Source of the DNA: Sipunculus nudus
Lineage: Eukaryota; Annelida; Sipuncula; Golfingiida; Sipunculidae
DNA length: 64,000 nucleotides
NCBI GenBank assembly: GCA_026874595.1
Contig: CM049322.1
Location: 5,381,900-5,445,899, forward strand
Direction of reading: 5' to 3'
Shown: piece by piece, positions 15,692-24,842 of the stretch
Layout: every line of letters starts with the position of its first letter
Position numbering within the stretch: the stretch's first letter is position 1
Notes under the pieces: model-generated
Told to the model about the DNA's origin: nothing
The model's database searches: none
What the model saw: only the letters and a program-made list of their open reading frames with translations
Program-made: the position numbers and the translations under genes

Positions 15692-18505
15692 CTTGAATGA
15701 TATTACAGACCGTAGAAGGCCAATTTTGAATTTTTGTATCATTTTTAATGTTTATAGGATGCGAACTCTACATTTACTTACCTGGAGGGTGCTGCTGGAA
15801 CTGGAAAAACCACACTGTGTAGAAAGATTTTGGCAGATTGGGCCTTGCAAATATCTACCAGCAAATATCAAACAACCAAAGATATCTATGTTGGCAGGTT
15901 TAAGTTTGTTTTACCAATATTTCTGAGGAATGTCAAGAAATATGATGATATACTTAGTGCTGTACAAAGACAATTATCATTATCTGGAGCAGACAAAGTT
16001 CTTATGGAACAGTTGCTGTATTCAGAACCAAAACAATTTTTGTTCATACTGGATGGGTATGATGAATACAGTGAGGATATGTCAACAGAAATCACATCCC
16101 TTGCAAAATGGACCATTTACCCTGGTGTCAGTGTGTTAATGACCTCAAGATATTCGCCATACGAACATTTTGCAATCAGCAACTTCCCCGATATCAACCA
16201 TATCATTCTCAAAGGTTATCTGCAGGAAAGTATTACATGCTATTTGAAGAAATTTCTCTCCAGTGAAGAGGACTGCAATCTACTTCAACATCAGTTGTCT
16301 GGTTCAGGACTACGTAATATTGCAGGAAACCCGTCTGTTCTCTTTTTGATATGCATTTTATGGAAACACACAAAGAAACTACCATCCACAACGACAACAT
16401 TTTTCAAAGAGCTTACTCAATATGTCTGTGGACGTTATGAATATAAAATTAATAAGATGCCACAGCAAGCAAACATTATAGAGACATACCATGCCAATTT
16501 GATGGAAATCTGCGAAATCGCTGCAGAAGGTTCTCTTGCAACACCAATGGCGTTATATTTTGACAGGAGCAGCACAAAAAAGAGAATGAAAAAGGATGGG
16601 TCATGGAACCTAGGCTTCTTTGTTGCCGAACATGGGCCGGAAAGTGAAGGACATGTAAGGTTTCCACATAGGACTTACCAGGATTTCCTTGCCGCATATT
16701 ATATTCTACACCTGGAGAATGATAAAGAAAGAAAGAAAATTTACATGAAACTTCTGAAATCCCCCGAATCCGTTAAAAAATGGAAGTGGATTCTGTCTCA
16801 TCTCCTAGGTCTTGGGAACGAGCCTGTGCTTGACGCCTTCAAGGACCAAATACAAGGAGAAATACCTATGGTAGAGACAACTGTCCATCTACTTTTTCTA
16901 TCTGAACACCCGCTTATTCCATGCCCCCTTCCTCGGATAATTGATGTTTGCTCCCGTGATTATTGTGATTTTGATATCAGTGCGTTTTTCTGCCAAAATG
17001 GGCAAAACGTTGAACAAATAATTTTCCGGGCATCCAGAATAGCTCAGATCTGGCCCATTGAACTTCTACATGCTCCAAATTTAAAGTCTTTGCATGTTGA
17101 CCATAGCATGGAATATGGGCCGAGTGGTGACGTGACAAAAGAAGTAGACAGACTTGATACCTTGAACAATTTAGAAAAACTTTCAGTAAGAGGCATACAA
17201 AATATGGACGATCGGGACCAAGGCATTCTATCAAAAATCATAAAAAACAACCAAAGTCTCAAAACATTTGAATATACAGACAGCGGCTTTGTTCCAATGA
17301 AAAGATTTCTCCAAGATCTGACTAAAAGAAATATTTTGGAAATCCGTTTAAGAAATAATTCAATTTCGGATGAGGATATGCATCTTCTTTTTGAACACCT
17401 ATCAAGCTGGCCTTTGCTGCGGGTCTTGGATTTGTTTGGCAATACGGCGATGGTTAAAAGTTTCAAAGGTTTATCTGAAAACCTTTTTTATTTACAGGAA
17501 TTACGGGTCTGTACATGTCAGCTGGAAGCGATAGATGAATGTTTTGCTACTTTTGAAAGCACGCATTCCCTCAGAGTAATTGACCTGCGCGGTGAGGAAA
17601 AACGACGTAGGGGTATGAAACCTGACGTGACACAGAACATCCCCGATAAAAGCGATGAATACAGGAAATTAAGCAGAGCACTTGCCAGGGCAAATCAAAT
17701 AGAGGAGCTTCGATTGAAGACAAGCAAATATCTCGACGCAATTGAACCTTTGCTTGATTGTTTCCAAAGCATGTATAAACTTGAAATTCTTGATGTGGCA
17801 AAAACTATAGCTACCCGGCCTATTTATGAGAAGTTTGGAAAAGCTTTGCCACGCATGAAAAGGATGCGTGAACTTAGACTGTGTGATTGTTTGTACCGAG
17901 ATAAAGGCGCTGGGCTTAGTTTAGTTAAAAGTTTGCCCAGCATGACAGGTCTGCGTATTTTAGAACTCGGACATCACTCCTTAAATGAGGAGGCACTGAC
18001 TGAATTGAGTAAAAACCTGCAGCATTTTCCTGACCTCCGTGAACTGCTGATGTACTACACTGACGCATGCGACTTTGCAAACGGAGACATAGGTAGGCGC
18101 CGATTATTTGAAGAAGCGTGGTCACGTCTTTTGTCTAAGATAGACAGGTGCAAATCGCTGAGGATTCTTGATCTCAAGGGGAATCGAATTGGAAATGAAT
18201 CAGTCTCACAACTGACAAACCAGATCTCCAAACTTAGAGATTTGGAAATCCTCATGCTCGATCACTGTCATTTGGATAAAGTTGCGCCAATAATGGAACT
18301 GTTTTCTAAGCTTTCAGAATGCCCAGTCCTGAAAGAGCTAGACCTTTCAAATAACATATTAGGAAAGCACCTTACCCAGCTTAGTCACCGAGACATCCAT
18401 TTTGACCCACATACAAAAGTGAACCTGTCAAACAACGGGATACCTGAAGAAGAAAAAGACACTCTGAGGAGTTTATTCATGAGAGAATCAAATGTTACTT
18501 TATAA
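8545..18505 (+). CDS. CTLD-CTLD-transmembrane-NACHT-LRR receptor (1324 aa, 10 coding exons)
   Basis: Exons 8545-8602, 11070-11294, 11535-11648, 12028-12267, 12682-12825, 13575-13652, 13860-13963, 14233-14296, 15330-15529 and 15758-18505 join in frame (3975 nt). Predicted order: signal peptide (1-20), CTLD1 (20-132), CTLD2 (133-260), stalk (261-286), transmembrane helix (292-317), acidic juxtamembrane segment, pre-NACHT linker (343-409), NACHT with Walker A GAAGTGKT (420-427) and Walker B FILDGYDE (D508), an NLR-like FPHRTYQDFLAAYY helix, then LRRs to the end. NACHT proteins are ATP-driven oligomerising switches, usually soluble. Here the exon phases place one behind a lectin ectodomain, suggesting direct coupling of surface recognition to NLR signalling. 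No CARD, PYD, Death or TIR domain is seen. The weak link is the exon 8 to 9 junction: a separate soluble NLR starting near 15131 is the main alternative. There is no transcript evidence. Confidence 0.7.
8564..9072 (+). repeat. Four tandem copies of the 3' part of the signal-peptide exon plus intron start (period about 132 bp)
   Basis: Copies begin at 8564, 8699, 8830 and 8962. Each starts AGCTTG, carries the exon 1 end (ATTGGAACAG-like) and the GTAA donor, and continues with a T-rich stretch, an AAGAAATAT-like segment and a TAACGTT block. Only the first copy retains the upstream ATG of exon 1. The fourth has its own ATG 22 bases before its donor, in the same phase (MLHLIGT). The copies have diverged, so the amplification is not very recent. 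Confidence 0.85.
8603..11069 (+). other. Intron 1 of plus receptor
   Basis: A 2.5 kb intron holding the tandem signal-exon copies at its start and a pure (AT)n run at 10599-10660. Longer open stretches on the minus strand (9474-9749, 9765-10121) have no domain signature and are not called as genes. A small direct repeat with the core GGCGTAA-AACCAG occurs at about 10699 and 10729. Confidence 0.6.
11070..11294 (+). CDS. Exon 2 of plus receptor: first half of CTLD1
   Basis: It follows a TATTTCAG acceptor and opens DLAFVRMPDKCG. It carries the CTLD block IWLAIKRIPLEHWTWVDG and ends in phase 1 at GTATGT. It is 75 codons. An (AT)n run begins about 15 bases into the next intron. Confidence 0.8.
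11535..11648 (+). CDS. Exon 3 of plus receptor: second half of CTLD1
   Basis: It opens with VPKGN and has the closing cysteines GKCGVLI, AAECSS and QLICEV. It lacks the W-x-x-GEP loop present in CTLD2 and is short (38 codons), so CTLD1 is a degenerate or compact lectin fold. Phase 1-1. Confidence 0.75.
12028..12267 (+). CDS. Exon 4 of plus receptor: first half of CTLD2
   Basis: It opens GCEGCASLG, with HESWYNARSVC and TFWIGLRQEEWGF, aligning block by block with exon 4 of the minus receptor and with the relic at 662-903. It is 80 codons, phase 1-1, with a strong GTAAGTG donor. Confidence 0.85.
12682..12825 (+). CDS. Exon 5 of plus receptor: second half of CTLD2
   Basis: It contains TVPRTSHWGLNEPRLG, VNCTTF, EWRTSSCED and NILCVY, which are the loop and closing cysteines of a CTLD. 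NEP followed by R is not the EPN or QPD sugar-binding triplet, and no WND is present. Acceptor TTTTTATAG, donor GTAAGT, phase 1-1. Confidence 0.85.
13125..13561 (+). mobile_element. Truncated non-LTR retrotransposon (LINE) 3' end with (AAT)n/(ATT)n tail
   Basis: A frame starting near 13142 reads DGPKLCNDLPHTLREVTSL, then SKF, a stop, and KLKTYLF. This is the familiar C-terminal pattern of LINE reverse-transcriptase proteins (GP-LWN-LP-R-, F-K-LK--L). It is followed by about 200 bases of non-coding 3' sequence and a trinucleotide AAT/ATT tail at 13497-13561, as expected for a LINE 3' terminus. It is 5'-truncated, has an internal stop and sits in intron 5 of the plus receptor, ending 13 bases before the stalk exon. 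The exact family and the 5' limit are uncertain. Confidence 0.65.
13575..13652 (+). CDS. Exon 6 of plus receptor: extracellular stalk
   Basis: A 26-codon P/S/T-rich exon (DLAPKGTTVLPV, ending KQPPSSE), phase 1-1, donor GTACGT. It is equivalent in position, length and phase to the 25-codon stalk exon of the minus receptor. Its acceptor (GGCAG) lies directly after the LINE trinucleotide tail. Confidence 0.75.
13860..13963 (+). CDS. Exon 7 of plus receptor: transmembrane helix
   Basis: It reads DQGRK and then a 26-residue hydrophobic stretch (IIWGLIAAIIVVVVVIASS and on to FVII) closed by basic RNRR. It enters in phase 1 and leaves in phase 0, as does the minus-gene transmembrane exon. Confidence 0.85.
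14233..14296 (+). CDS. Exon 8 of plus receptor: juxtamembrane cytoplasmic exon
   Basis: It encodes RNIQKRDSDEEECMLPPDRSK, quoted here as RNIQKRDSDEEE then CMLPPDRSK. It starts in phase 0 after GAAG and ends in phase 1 at a strong GTAAGT donor. The acceptor has a poor pyrimidine tract. A start two bases later hits a stop, so this start is preferred. This exon decides whether the protein continues into NACHT or ends early. Confidence 0.65.
14388..14611 (+). repeat. Tandem duplication with (AT)n tails in intron 8
   Basis: Two copies share a block beginning GATCATTTCAGGAAGAT and running to AATGTGATATAT (about 14396 and 14488). Each is followed by an AT run (14448-14480 and 14539-14611). It looks like duplication of an AT microsatellite together with its left flank. 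Confidence 0.8.
14867..14880 (+). other. Possible alternative terminal exon giving a short-tailed isoform
   Basis: After a strong acceptor (TTTTTTTACAG) the phase-1 donor of exon 8 would read Q-G-I-V and then stop (TAG, 14878-14880). Splicing here would give a 346-residue two-CTLD receptor with a short tail, much like the minus-strand gene. This is inference from phase and splice-site strength only. No convincing AATAAA was found close downstream. Confidence 0.3.
15330..15529 (+). CDS. Exon 9 of plus receptor: pre-NACHT linker
   Basis: It starts after TCTATTCATTAG, the best of three phase-1-compatible acceptors (others give starts at about 15259 and 15279). It encodes QVEKLQRNIAEAITKHYSK, then WYWEEELSP and AAMDELYTEQAF, resembling the segment that precedes NACHT in invertebrate NLR proteins. 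It ends at CCAAAG before a GTACG donor, phase 0. The open frame extends back to an ATG at 15131 without a stop, which leaves room for an independent start. Confidence 0.65.
15644..15690. repeat. (AT)n microsatellite in intron 9
   Basis: An uninterrupted AT dinucleotide run between the pre-NACHT exon and the NACHT exon. Similar intronic runs lie at 2915-2957, 4100-4138, 10599-10660 and 11309-11354, making this locus rich in hypervariable introns. Confidence 0.9.
15758..18505 (+). CDS. Exon 10 of plus receptor: NACHT NTPase and leucine-rich repeats
   Basis: One large 3' exon of 915 codons to TAA (18503-18505). It starts after TTTATAG with DANSTFTYLEGAAGTGKTTL (Walker A lysine at residue 426 of the full protein). 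Walker B FLFILDGYDEY has the D-x-x-D/E arrangement usual in NACHT proteins. FPHRTYQDFLAAYYIL matches the winged-helix/HD2-region signature of NLRs. From about residue 820 there are leucine-rich repeats, for example LRILDLKGNRIG, LKELDLSNNILG and VNLSNNGI, of ribonuclease-inhibitor-like spacing. The catalytic motifs look intact and the frame is fully open, so this is unlikely to be a pseudogene. Confidence 0.92.
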   Translation, partial: DANSTFTYLEGAAGTGKTTLCRKILADWALQISTSKYQTTKDIYVGRFKFVLPIFLRNVKKYDDILSAVQRQLSLSGADKVLMEQLLYSEPKQFLFILDGYDEYSEDMSTEITSLAKWTIYPGVSVLMTSRYSPYEHFAISNFPDINHIILKGYLQESITCYLKKFLSSEEDCNLLQHQLSGSGLRNIAGNPSVLFLICILWKHTKKLPSTTTTFFKELTQYVCGRYEYKINKMPQQANIIETYHANLMEICEIAAEGSLATPMALYFDRSSTKKRMKKDGSWNLGFFVAEHGPESEGHVRFPHRTYQDFLAAYYILHLENDKERKKIYMKLLKSPESVKKWKWILSHLLGLGNEPVLDAFKDQIQGEIPMVETTVHLLFLSEHPLIPCPLPRIIDVCSRDYCDFDISAFFCQNGQNVEQIIFRASRIAQIWPIELLHAPNLKSLHVDHSMEYGPSGDVTKEVDRLDTLNNLEKLSVRGIQNMDDRDQGILSKIIKNNQSLKTFEYTDSGFVPMKRFLQDLTKRNILEIRLRNNSISDEDMHLLFEHLSSWPLLRVLDLFGNTAMVKSFKGLSENLFYLQELRVCTCQLEAIDECFATFESTHSLRVIDLRGEEKRRRGMKPDVTQNIPDKSDEYRKLSRALARANQIEELRLKTSKYLDAIEPLLDCFQSMYKLEILDVAKTIATRPIYEKFGKALPRMKRMRELRLCDCLYRDKGAGLSLVKSLPSMTGLRILELGHHSLNEEALTELSKNLQHFPDLRELLMYYTDACDFANGDIGRRRLFEEAWSRLLSKIDRCKSLRILDLKGNRIGNESVSQLTNQISKLRDLEILMLDHCHLDKVAPIMELFSKLSECPVLKELDLSNNILGKHLTQLSHRDIHFDPHTKVNLSNNGIPEEEKDTLRSLFMRESNVTL

Positions 18506-18944
18506 TTCACAATCAAAGAAATAATGTGTTACTCTAATTCGATAGAAAGACCGTACAGTCGGGATATATCGTTCCAAACCTAGATAAAATACACAGACTT
18601 TATACACCCATGAAAACCTTCACTGGCCAGTTAAGGAGCCGATGAATGTTATAATATATATTAAATATCACTAGTCTCGCTTCCTTCAGGGAAATGAGTT
18701 ATTAGGAAGCAATATGACATATCCTGTTATTGAACACTGTCTATGCTTATTGTTGTTATGCTTTTAACACCTGACCAGAGAAGATTGTTCAGGTTTCTTC
18801 TAATTTAAGTGATCAGAGAGTTAAAATTAACAAAACTTTAAAATCATGTGGTTTACGCGATTTGTAAAGAGCTTTTCATAATATTGTTTTAGGAACAGTC
18901 CAGGATCTCCTGTACAGTTGTACCTTTATTTATAAACAGTGAGG

Positions 18945-18956
18945 AATAAAAATAAA
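18945..18956 (+). terminator. Poly(A) signal cluster of the NACHT-LRR receptor
   Basis: Two overlapping or adjacent AATAAA hexamers lie about 440 bases past the stop codon. They are the first canonical hexamers downstream and would end a 3' UTR of roughly 460 bases. Confidence 0.5.
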
Positions 18957-19987
18957 TGTTCAATATTAATGATATTATTATTACTTAAATTATTATTATT
19001 GTTGATGGTGGAAGGAAAAATGTGAGATTCGAAAAGTTCGAAAATAGTACCTAATTCATCTAACATGTTGAGATTGATTGTTAATTGGTTTACACAAAAT
19101 AGTTATGTCATTATTCGGAGGAAAATTCTATAGATAGATATGTTAAGATACTGATAAGCTCCCCTCCCGTCTCTTATGAAGCGCATTAAAATAGAAAATA
19201 AAGATTAAAGCCGGAAATATGTCCCTTGTTTAACAACATATATGTATGATAGGTACACATACATTCTTTAGCTGAAAGCATATTAACGATATCGCACAAG
19301 GCGTATCAGACGGAGACCACAATATTATTAAGAGTCTCTAGAGTTCTGGCAAAAAATTATTATAAAAAATTTCTTTAAATTATAATAAAAAAATCTTTGC
19401 TACTATAGGTCGAGTGCAACGTCCAACGTTCCCCAGATTTTCGTTCGCCATTAGTCCCTTTAATCTGTGAAATATGGGCTGAACTAAAAATATATGACTG
19501 AGGCTGTGGTAATAGTGCACACTTAAAACATTTTATGAATTTTATTTTTTTAACATCAATAGTTATCAGATCCACCAATAATCTATAAAAGAGTCATCAA
19601 TAAACGTATCATATTAGTCCTGTTACATCGATCCATATATCAATATGTTCATACACTGGACCTGCCCTCAGTATCAGCTTTAAATAAATTGGTGATACCA
19701 AGACAGATTTATTAATGAATGCCAAATTGTGATGTACCATTCATATAGTTCAGGAATACGTGTAACAATTTGCAATTTGATCTCTCATGTTTTAAGCGTT
19801 TACTTTTGGTATTTTTTTCTAAAATGGTCTTTTTTTGTATGTACAATTGCATATTTCGGTCTCATCATAGGAGAGTAGCACTGCTCGTCCTTGTTGAGTA
19901 ACTGTTACCATCCATTCGTCAAAACACCAGAGAACCCAATTGATTGTGAAGAAGAACATTCGTTTGGCACAGTCTTCCCATTAAGCT
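18957..19987. other. Intergenic, no supported gene
   Basis: AT-rich sequence with no coding exon or known repeat recognised by eye, lying between the receptor gene and the LINE insertion. Confidence 0.4.
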
Positions 19988-20000
19988 TGAATAGCGCTTA
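19988..20000 (+). repeat. Left target-site duplication of the LINE
   Basis: The 13-base TGAATAGCGCTTA occurs here and again exactly at 21068-21080 on the other side of the LINE, as expected for target-primed reverse transcription. Confidence 0.85.
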
Positions 20001-21067
20001 ATTTTTTTATATGGAAGTGAGCTTTGGGGCTTTAGTAGAGTTGATAGAATGAGTTCAATATAAATTCTGTAAATATATTTTAAAAGTAAATAATAGCACT
20101 GTAAAGGCAACAGTACTAGGAGACTTCCTTTATTTATAAAATATTCTGAGCGCTGTTTGAAATATTGGCTTAGATTTCTTCATATGGATGAAAGTAGGTA
20201 TTCCAAACACATTTATAATATGTTGGTAAAGCTAGATTATAAGGGAAAAACAACATGGGCTACCCATATGAGATCCTTGGTATTTCACACTGGATTTGGT
20301 TATGTGTGGATGGCACAACATGTTGGAGATTCTAATAGTTTTCTCATGTGTATTAAACAACGACTAAAAGATATGGCAGTACAAGAATGGCATAATGATA
20401 TAAACATAAGTAGTAAATTATATGCTTAGAGTTTTCAAATCTATGCTTACACTTGAAAAATATTTAATATGTGTTACAAACAAAGGTTACAGAAATGCAT
20501 TGGCCAGATTTAGATGTTCTAGTCATAAATTAGCTATAGAAGTCGGCCGTCAATTGGGTATCAAGAGAGGAGAAGAGAGGATCTGTGAATATTGTCTTAA
20601 GAAAGGTTTTAATATTATTGAAAATGAAGCACATTTTTTGCTAGAATGTTCTATGTACACGGATTTGCGTAATAAATATTTGCCAATAACATATTATGAA
20701 CCTAATGAATATAATTTTAGAAAATTACTTAATATGGATGAAATGTTTCAGATAGTTCAATTAGCAGCCTACATTTTCATGCTTTCAAGAAAAGATCAAT
20801 GTTGTTGGTGTATAATGGCACATCATTATAATCATGTACCGTTAAACAGAAATTCATATATATGCTCACTATTTTATAAGATATATTTAAGAAGCTTGTT
20901 TTTTAAATGTTTTGAAATCATTTATTTATTATATCTTTTCTTATTTAATTATTTGACGTTCCTTCATATCTTTGAGTACTATTGATGTATTATTCTTGTA
21001 GGAACTTTGGGCCTGAGGCCTTTTTCTTGAATAAAACACTTGTTCTGTTCTAAGTTCTGTTCTGTTC
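20001..21067 (+). mobile_element. 5'-truncated non-LTR retrotransposon (LINE), dead copy
   Basis: The coding remnant opens LYGSELWGFSRVDRM (20007-20051), shifts frame, and continues VQYKFCKYILKV. It then has the reading frames 20157-20429 (KYWLRFLHMDESRYS) and 20422-20985 (ALARFRCSSHKLAIEVGR). A C-x2-C ... H-x4-C element (ICEYC, HFLLEC) sits near the end. This is the typical C-terminal region of LINE reverse-transcriptase proteins. At least two frameshifts break it, one near 20425. The 3' end has GAATAAAAC and a short TGTTC/TTCTG repeat tail (about 21037-21067). Perfect 13-base target-site duplications flank it, so both ends of the insertion are defined. Confidence 0.85.
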
Positions 21068-21080
21068 TGAATAGCGCTTA
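21068..21080 (+). repeat. Right target-site duplication of the LINE
   Basis: An exact repeat of the 13 bases at 19988-20000, immediately after the pentanucleotide-like 3' tail of the element. Confidence 0.85.
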
Positions 21081-23539
21081 CTTGGGGGGGGGGGGATGGG
21101 AGCGTCGGGTGAGCAACCGTGAATAATTCAACCTCTCAAATCCCAACGTTGCGTTTTGTGTTTTAGCCCTACACCTCAGGAGGTTTTTATTTCACTCTTA
21201 ATACAATGAACCCAATAGATAGAATGAGCCGTTCCATTGTAAAGTGTCGGCTTGTATGTCTGTGTGTGTGTGGGGGGGGGGGGGGGAGTTACCAATCGGG
21301 CACTCTTTATTTTGCAAGAAGAGGAGGAATGAACCTAGGTTGATCATTGATAATGATTGCACATATATGTCGTTTTGTTTATGATGCGTGTCTTTTTTAT
21401 GCTGGACAAAATGTTTCATCAAGCAGAACATAAAGTATCATCACCATTACCATTTTATTCTTTACAAATAACAAATATATTTTAATATATATATTCATGT
21501 CACGCATAAGTAAACACTAGGATTTTTGATTTTATGAATGTAAATAAATTAATTGATTCTTACAGAGAGTATATGATAAAATGCAGCAGATCTTAAGACC
21601 TGGCCTGGTCTATTTTTAGTATTGCTAGATGTAGATTGCATTTATGTCTCCTATGCAGGTCATAGAACCAGCTTTTTACGCTGATAAGCACAGGTATATA
21701 AAACTTCTTGTATGCTAATGATTTGTAGGCTATACCAAGTCCTGGCATGCCAGGCGCGATATTATCTAGGTTTTGTCAACATGTTGCGTGTTTGCTTTAC
21801 AATCAATAGTTATACACGGGACAAGAGTGTGTACAAATCTGCCTGATATATTTGCCCAGCAATGTGAAGGTCAAGGACGTAAGGATTTGAAATATCTTGT
21901 TGTTTACTGGTCCAGGGAAGGTGTTATATTTCGTAGATTGACTAAAATCAACGAGGGGCCTATAGAGAAATTCCGAATATATCTATATCACAATGATTAT
22001 CACAATGATTAATCATTGTGAACGCCATGTAGCATGTAATTTTAAAAAAACTACGAACATATAGCTTAAGTGAGGTAAAATCAGGTTTAATTACATAATA
22101 AAGTAAAATTGAAAGAAACATTTATATAGGTTACAATTACAATAAAGAATGTCTCCTCTTAATAGACGTCATATAAAGCACATATCGTTCACTTTCCTGG
22201 GTATTCTCAGTTGGGTGCCCAAAACAAACCTGCAACTACACAACTATATATGTCTTTTAGGTATAATGCCTCTCACCTCGATTGCATAACTACAAATGTT
22301 TTATGTTAAAGACTCACTGTTACTGCTTTCATAATACAGAACAAGGGACCTATGGGTCACGGCGCTCAGCTGTTATATATGATAAAAAATATGATTTAGA
22401 AATGAGGCACATGCGGGTTTTGTGTGGTAATAAAAATAAGCTGTATTATGAGTTGTTGTTGTGTAGCTTATGTATGATTTTAATAGTACCTTTGGAGACA
22501 GGGAAGAGGATTGATTTCATTTATATTATTAACAAATGGAGTACTATTGTCACACAGATTTTGACTTGGCCACAAAACTTATTAGCAGAACATATAATAT
22601 AAGAGTTGAACTATTTATTAAAAAAAAATTACAAATATTGTCCCAAATATAATTTTTATTAAAATTAATAAGAGAATCATATGATTTTTTAAAATGAAAT
22701 ATAACTGAAATGATTATTAGAATAATATTAAAGAATATAAATAATGAATGCATTCATGAATACATTTTGAAAGTATTTGCACTGGTATTCATATACTTTC
22801 ATTTTTACCTGAATTCTCATTCTTTATGCAAGAAATTTTATAATGGAGTACATATTCATATTCGTATTTAATTTTCAATTGCAAAGTATTTGCACCATGT
22901 CTGGTATTTATATAGTTTTCACCAAATAATGATGTTGAGAATCCAGAATATTCAAAATTCACACATTTAAATAATGATCATAAGTACCTGGTTTTATGGC
23001 TTTTATTTATATTAAAAAGAAAATAAATGTAATATATTCATTTTGGACTAATTTCACATCAATGTACACACTAGACACAGTAGGAATCAAGATTAATATT
23101 ATCAACTGCATCTTTGTCTATCATTATTTTCCTTCATATGATCCCTAATGATTAGTAATGAATAATATGATTTACTTTTTTTATCATTAAAATTGAACTG
23201 AAAAATACTACATGGTGTTATTTGGAATATGTGACACTCTATCAATCGATACAAGATCGAGTTAACTTCCTGTTATTATAACAAATTCCTTTTTTATTTT
23301 TCTTTAATTTGTATTAAAATCAATAAAAATTTATTAATTTATTGTTTATTGTTATGTTGTTGGTTAAAACTACTAGATAAGTTGGGTTGGACACCTGGAT
23401 CAACTGTGGCTGGCCATAAGCTGCCTGGCTGTCCCAGTGAATTCCTCGCCTCAAGCATGCATAATTTGCTGAAAGTTCAACAAGGTCAACATACAGGTGA
23501 CTCAAGAGGGGCTTGAGAGTGCCAAGGTCAGACATGGTC
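21081..23539. other. Intergenic, no supported gene; poly(G) tracts
   Basis: AT-rich sequence with two G homopolymers (about 21085-21094 and 21272-21286, the latter preceded by a short (GT)n). Several short open stretches, including 22282-22602 and a minus-strand one at 23320-23535, show no recognisable domain or splice-site support. Confidence 0.4.
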
Positions 23540-23639
23540 TCATAAAAACATTAATAAAAGCTGCTACAATTTTTGGCCAATTTCTTTCAGCTTTCTGAAA
23601 AAAAAACTAAAGAGCTGAAATTCTTATGCAATCATGATA

Positions 23640-24842
23640 TGAAAATTGTATCAACAGTGCTCACAGGAAAAAAGTGCCATGGTCAAAGTTGGGCAAAATT
23701 TAAGGTACTAATTTTATATTTATACTTATAACTTATAAAATTTGAAAAATTCAGAAATAATTTTGGGTATTCAATTGAATCTTGATTAAATAATGTTATA
23801 TCCCTGACAAAAAATCTCTAGCTTCAGCAATCCCCTTGTTAAGGGAGTAAATATATTTCTTGATTTTTTACAAAGTGCATTATGTTTGGGCCTATAACTT
23901 AAAACAATTACGCAATACTGATATCATTTCTGGCATGTGCTTAGAGAATGTATAGAAATATATATATATATATATTGTATATGATTAAAGACAGACCAGT
24001 GGTTTTGATATAGGCAGTCTTGAAGTGTAACAATGGGTTTTAAATGGAAAAAATAAGTTTTTCATTAATATCTCGAAGGTATTTGGTCCTAGTGACCAAA
24101 GTCGTGGCATGGTAGGGGATTTTGGAGACATCTAATTGTATGCCAAATTTTAGCAACTGAGAGCTGAAGCTGGGGAGCTGAGCTCTTGCAAACTGCATAA
24201 TACTAGTTGATGTAAACAATATGTTACATGGTGCTTGAAAACTTGAATAAAATCTACAGTTTTTGTTCAAATTGATCAACTGGTTTTAAATTTTTGGTGT
24301 TAACAGACAAAATGCTAACATAAACATGTTGTGAAAATTAAATCCACCTTACTAACAGGGAAAAAAACGTGCCATGGTCAAAGTTGGGCAAAATTTAAGG
24401 TACCAATTTTTTTTGTTAATATTTTAGAAAAATTTAAAAAGATTTTGATCTAATGTTTTGTAAACAATTTAATTTTGATTATTTAAAGTTATATTACTGG
24501 AATAAAAGTCCAAAGCTTCAACAAATTTTGTGTTAAGTGATCAAATATCTTTCCTGATTTTTTTTACAAAATGCATTATGTTTGGGCCCATAACTTTTTA
24601 AAATTATGTTATACAGACATAATTTCCGGCATGTACATAGGAACTATATAGAGGAATATTTATGGTAAATATGAGGAAAAACAGATGAGTGGTTTTGATA
24701 TTAGGCAGCCCTGAAGTAAGAAAATAATCCTAGGTCTTACGGTTTCAAAACGTGCCACATCTACGGACGGACGGACGGACGGACGGACGACGGATAATGG
24801 ACCACGACTATAGCCCAGATGACTTATAGTCAGCTGAGCTAA
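23640..24842 (+). repeat. Diverged tandem duplication (about 0.7 kb period) ending in a (GGAC)n/AGCTGAGCT terminus
   Basis: Two copies share GTGCCATGGTCAAAGTTGGG (about 23671 and 24371), GCATTATGTTTGGGCC (23876 and 24571) and GTGGTTTTGATAT...GGCAG (24000 and 24690). Copy 2 is followed by GGAC repeats and a terminus ending TCAGCTGAGCTAAA (24829-24842). It looks like part of a dispersed repeat family. No coding capacity is visible. Confidence 0.7.

Noticed and set aside
22282-22602. Plus-strand open stretch of 106 codons
   Set aside because: AT-rich chance frame with no domain signature and no plausible exon context.
23320-23535. Minus-strand open stretch of 71 codons starting MSDLGTLKPLL
   Set aside because: The first 45 codons look somewhat protein-like, but no exon border, homologous family or neighbour supports it. 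It could be a fragment of a mobile element.
24763-24790. Possible CRISPR-like or regular direct repeat (GGAC)n
   Set aside because: It is a simple tetranucleotide run without spacers and forms part of a dispersed-element terminus.
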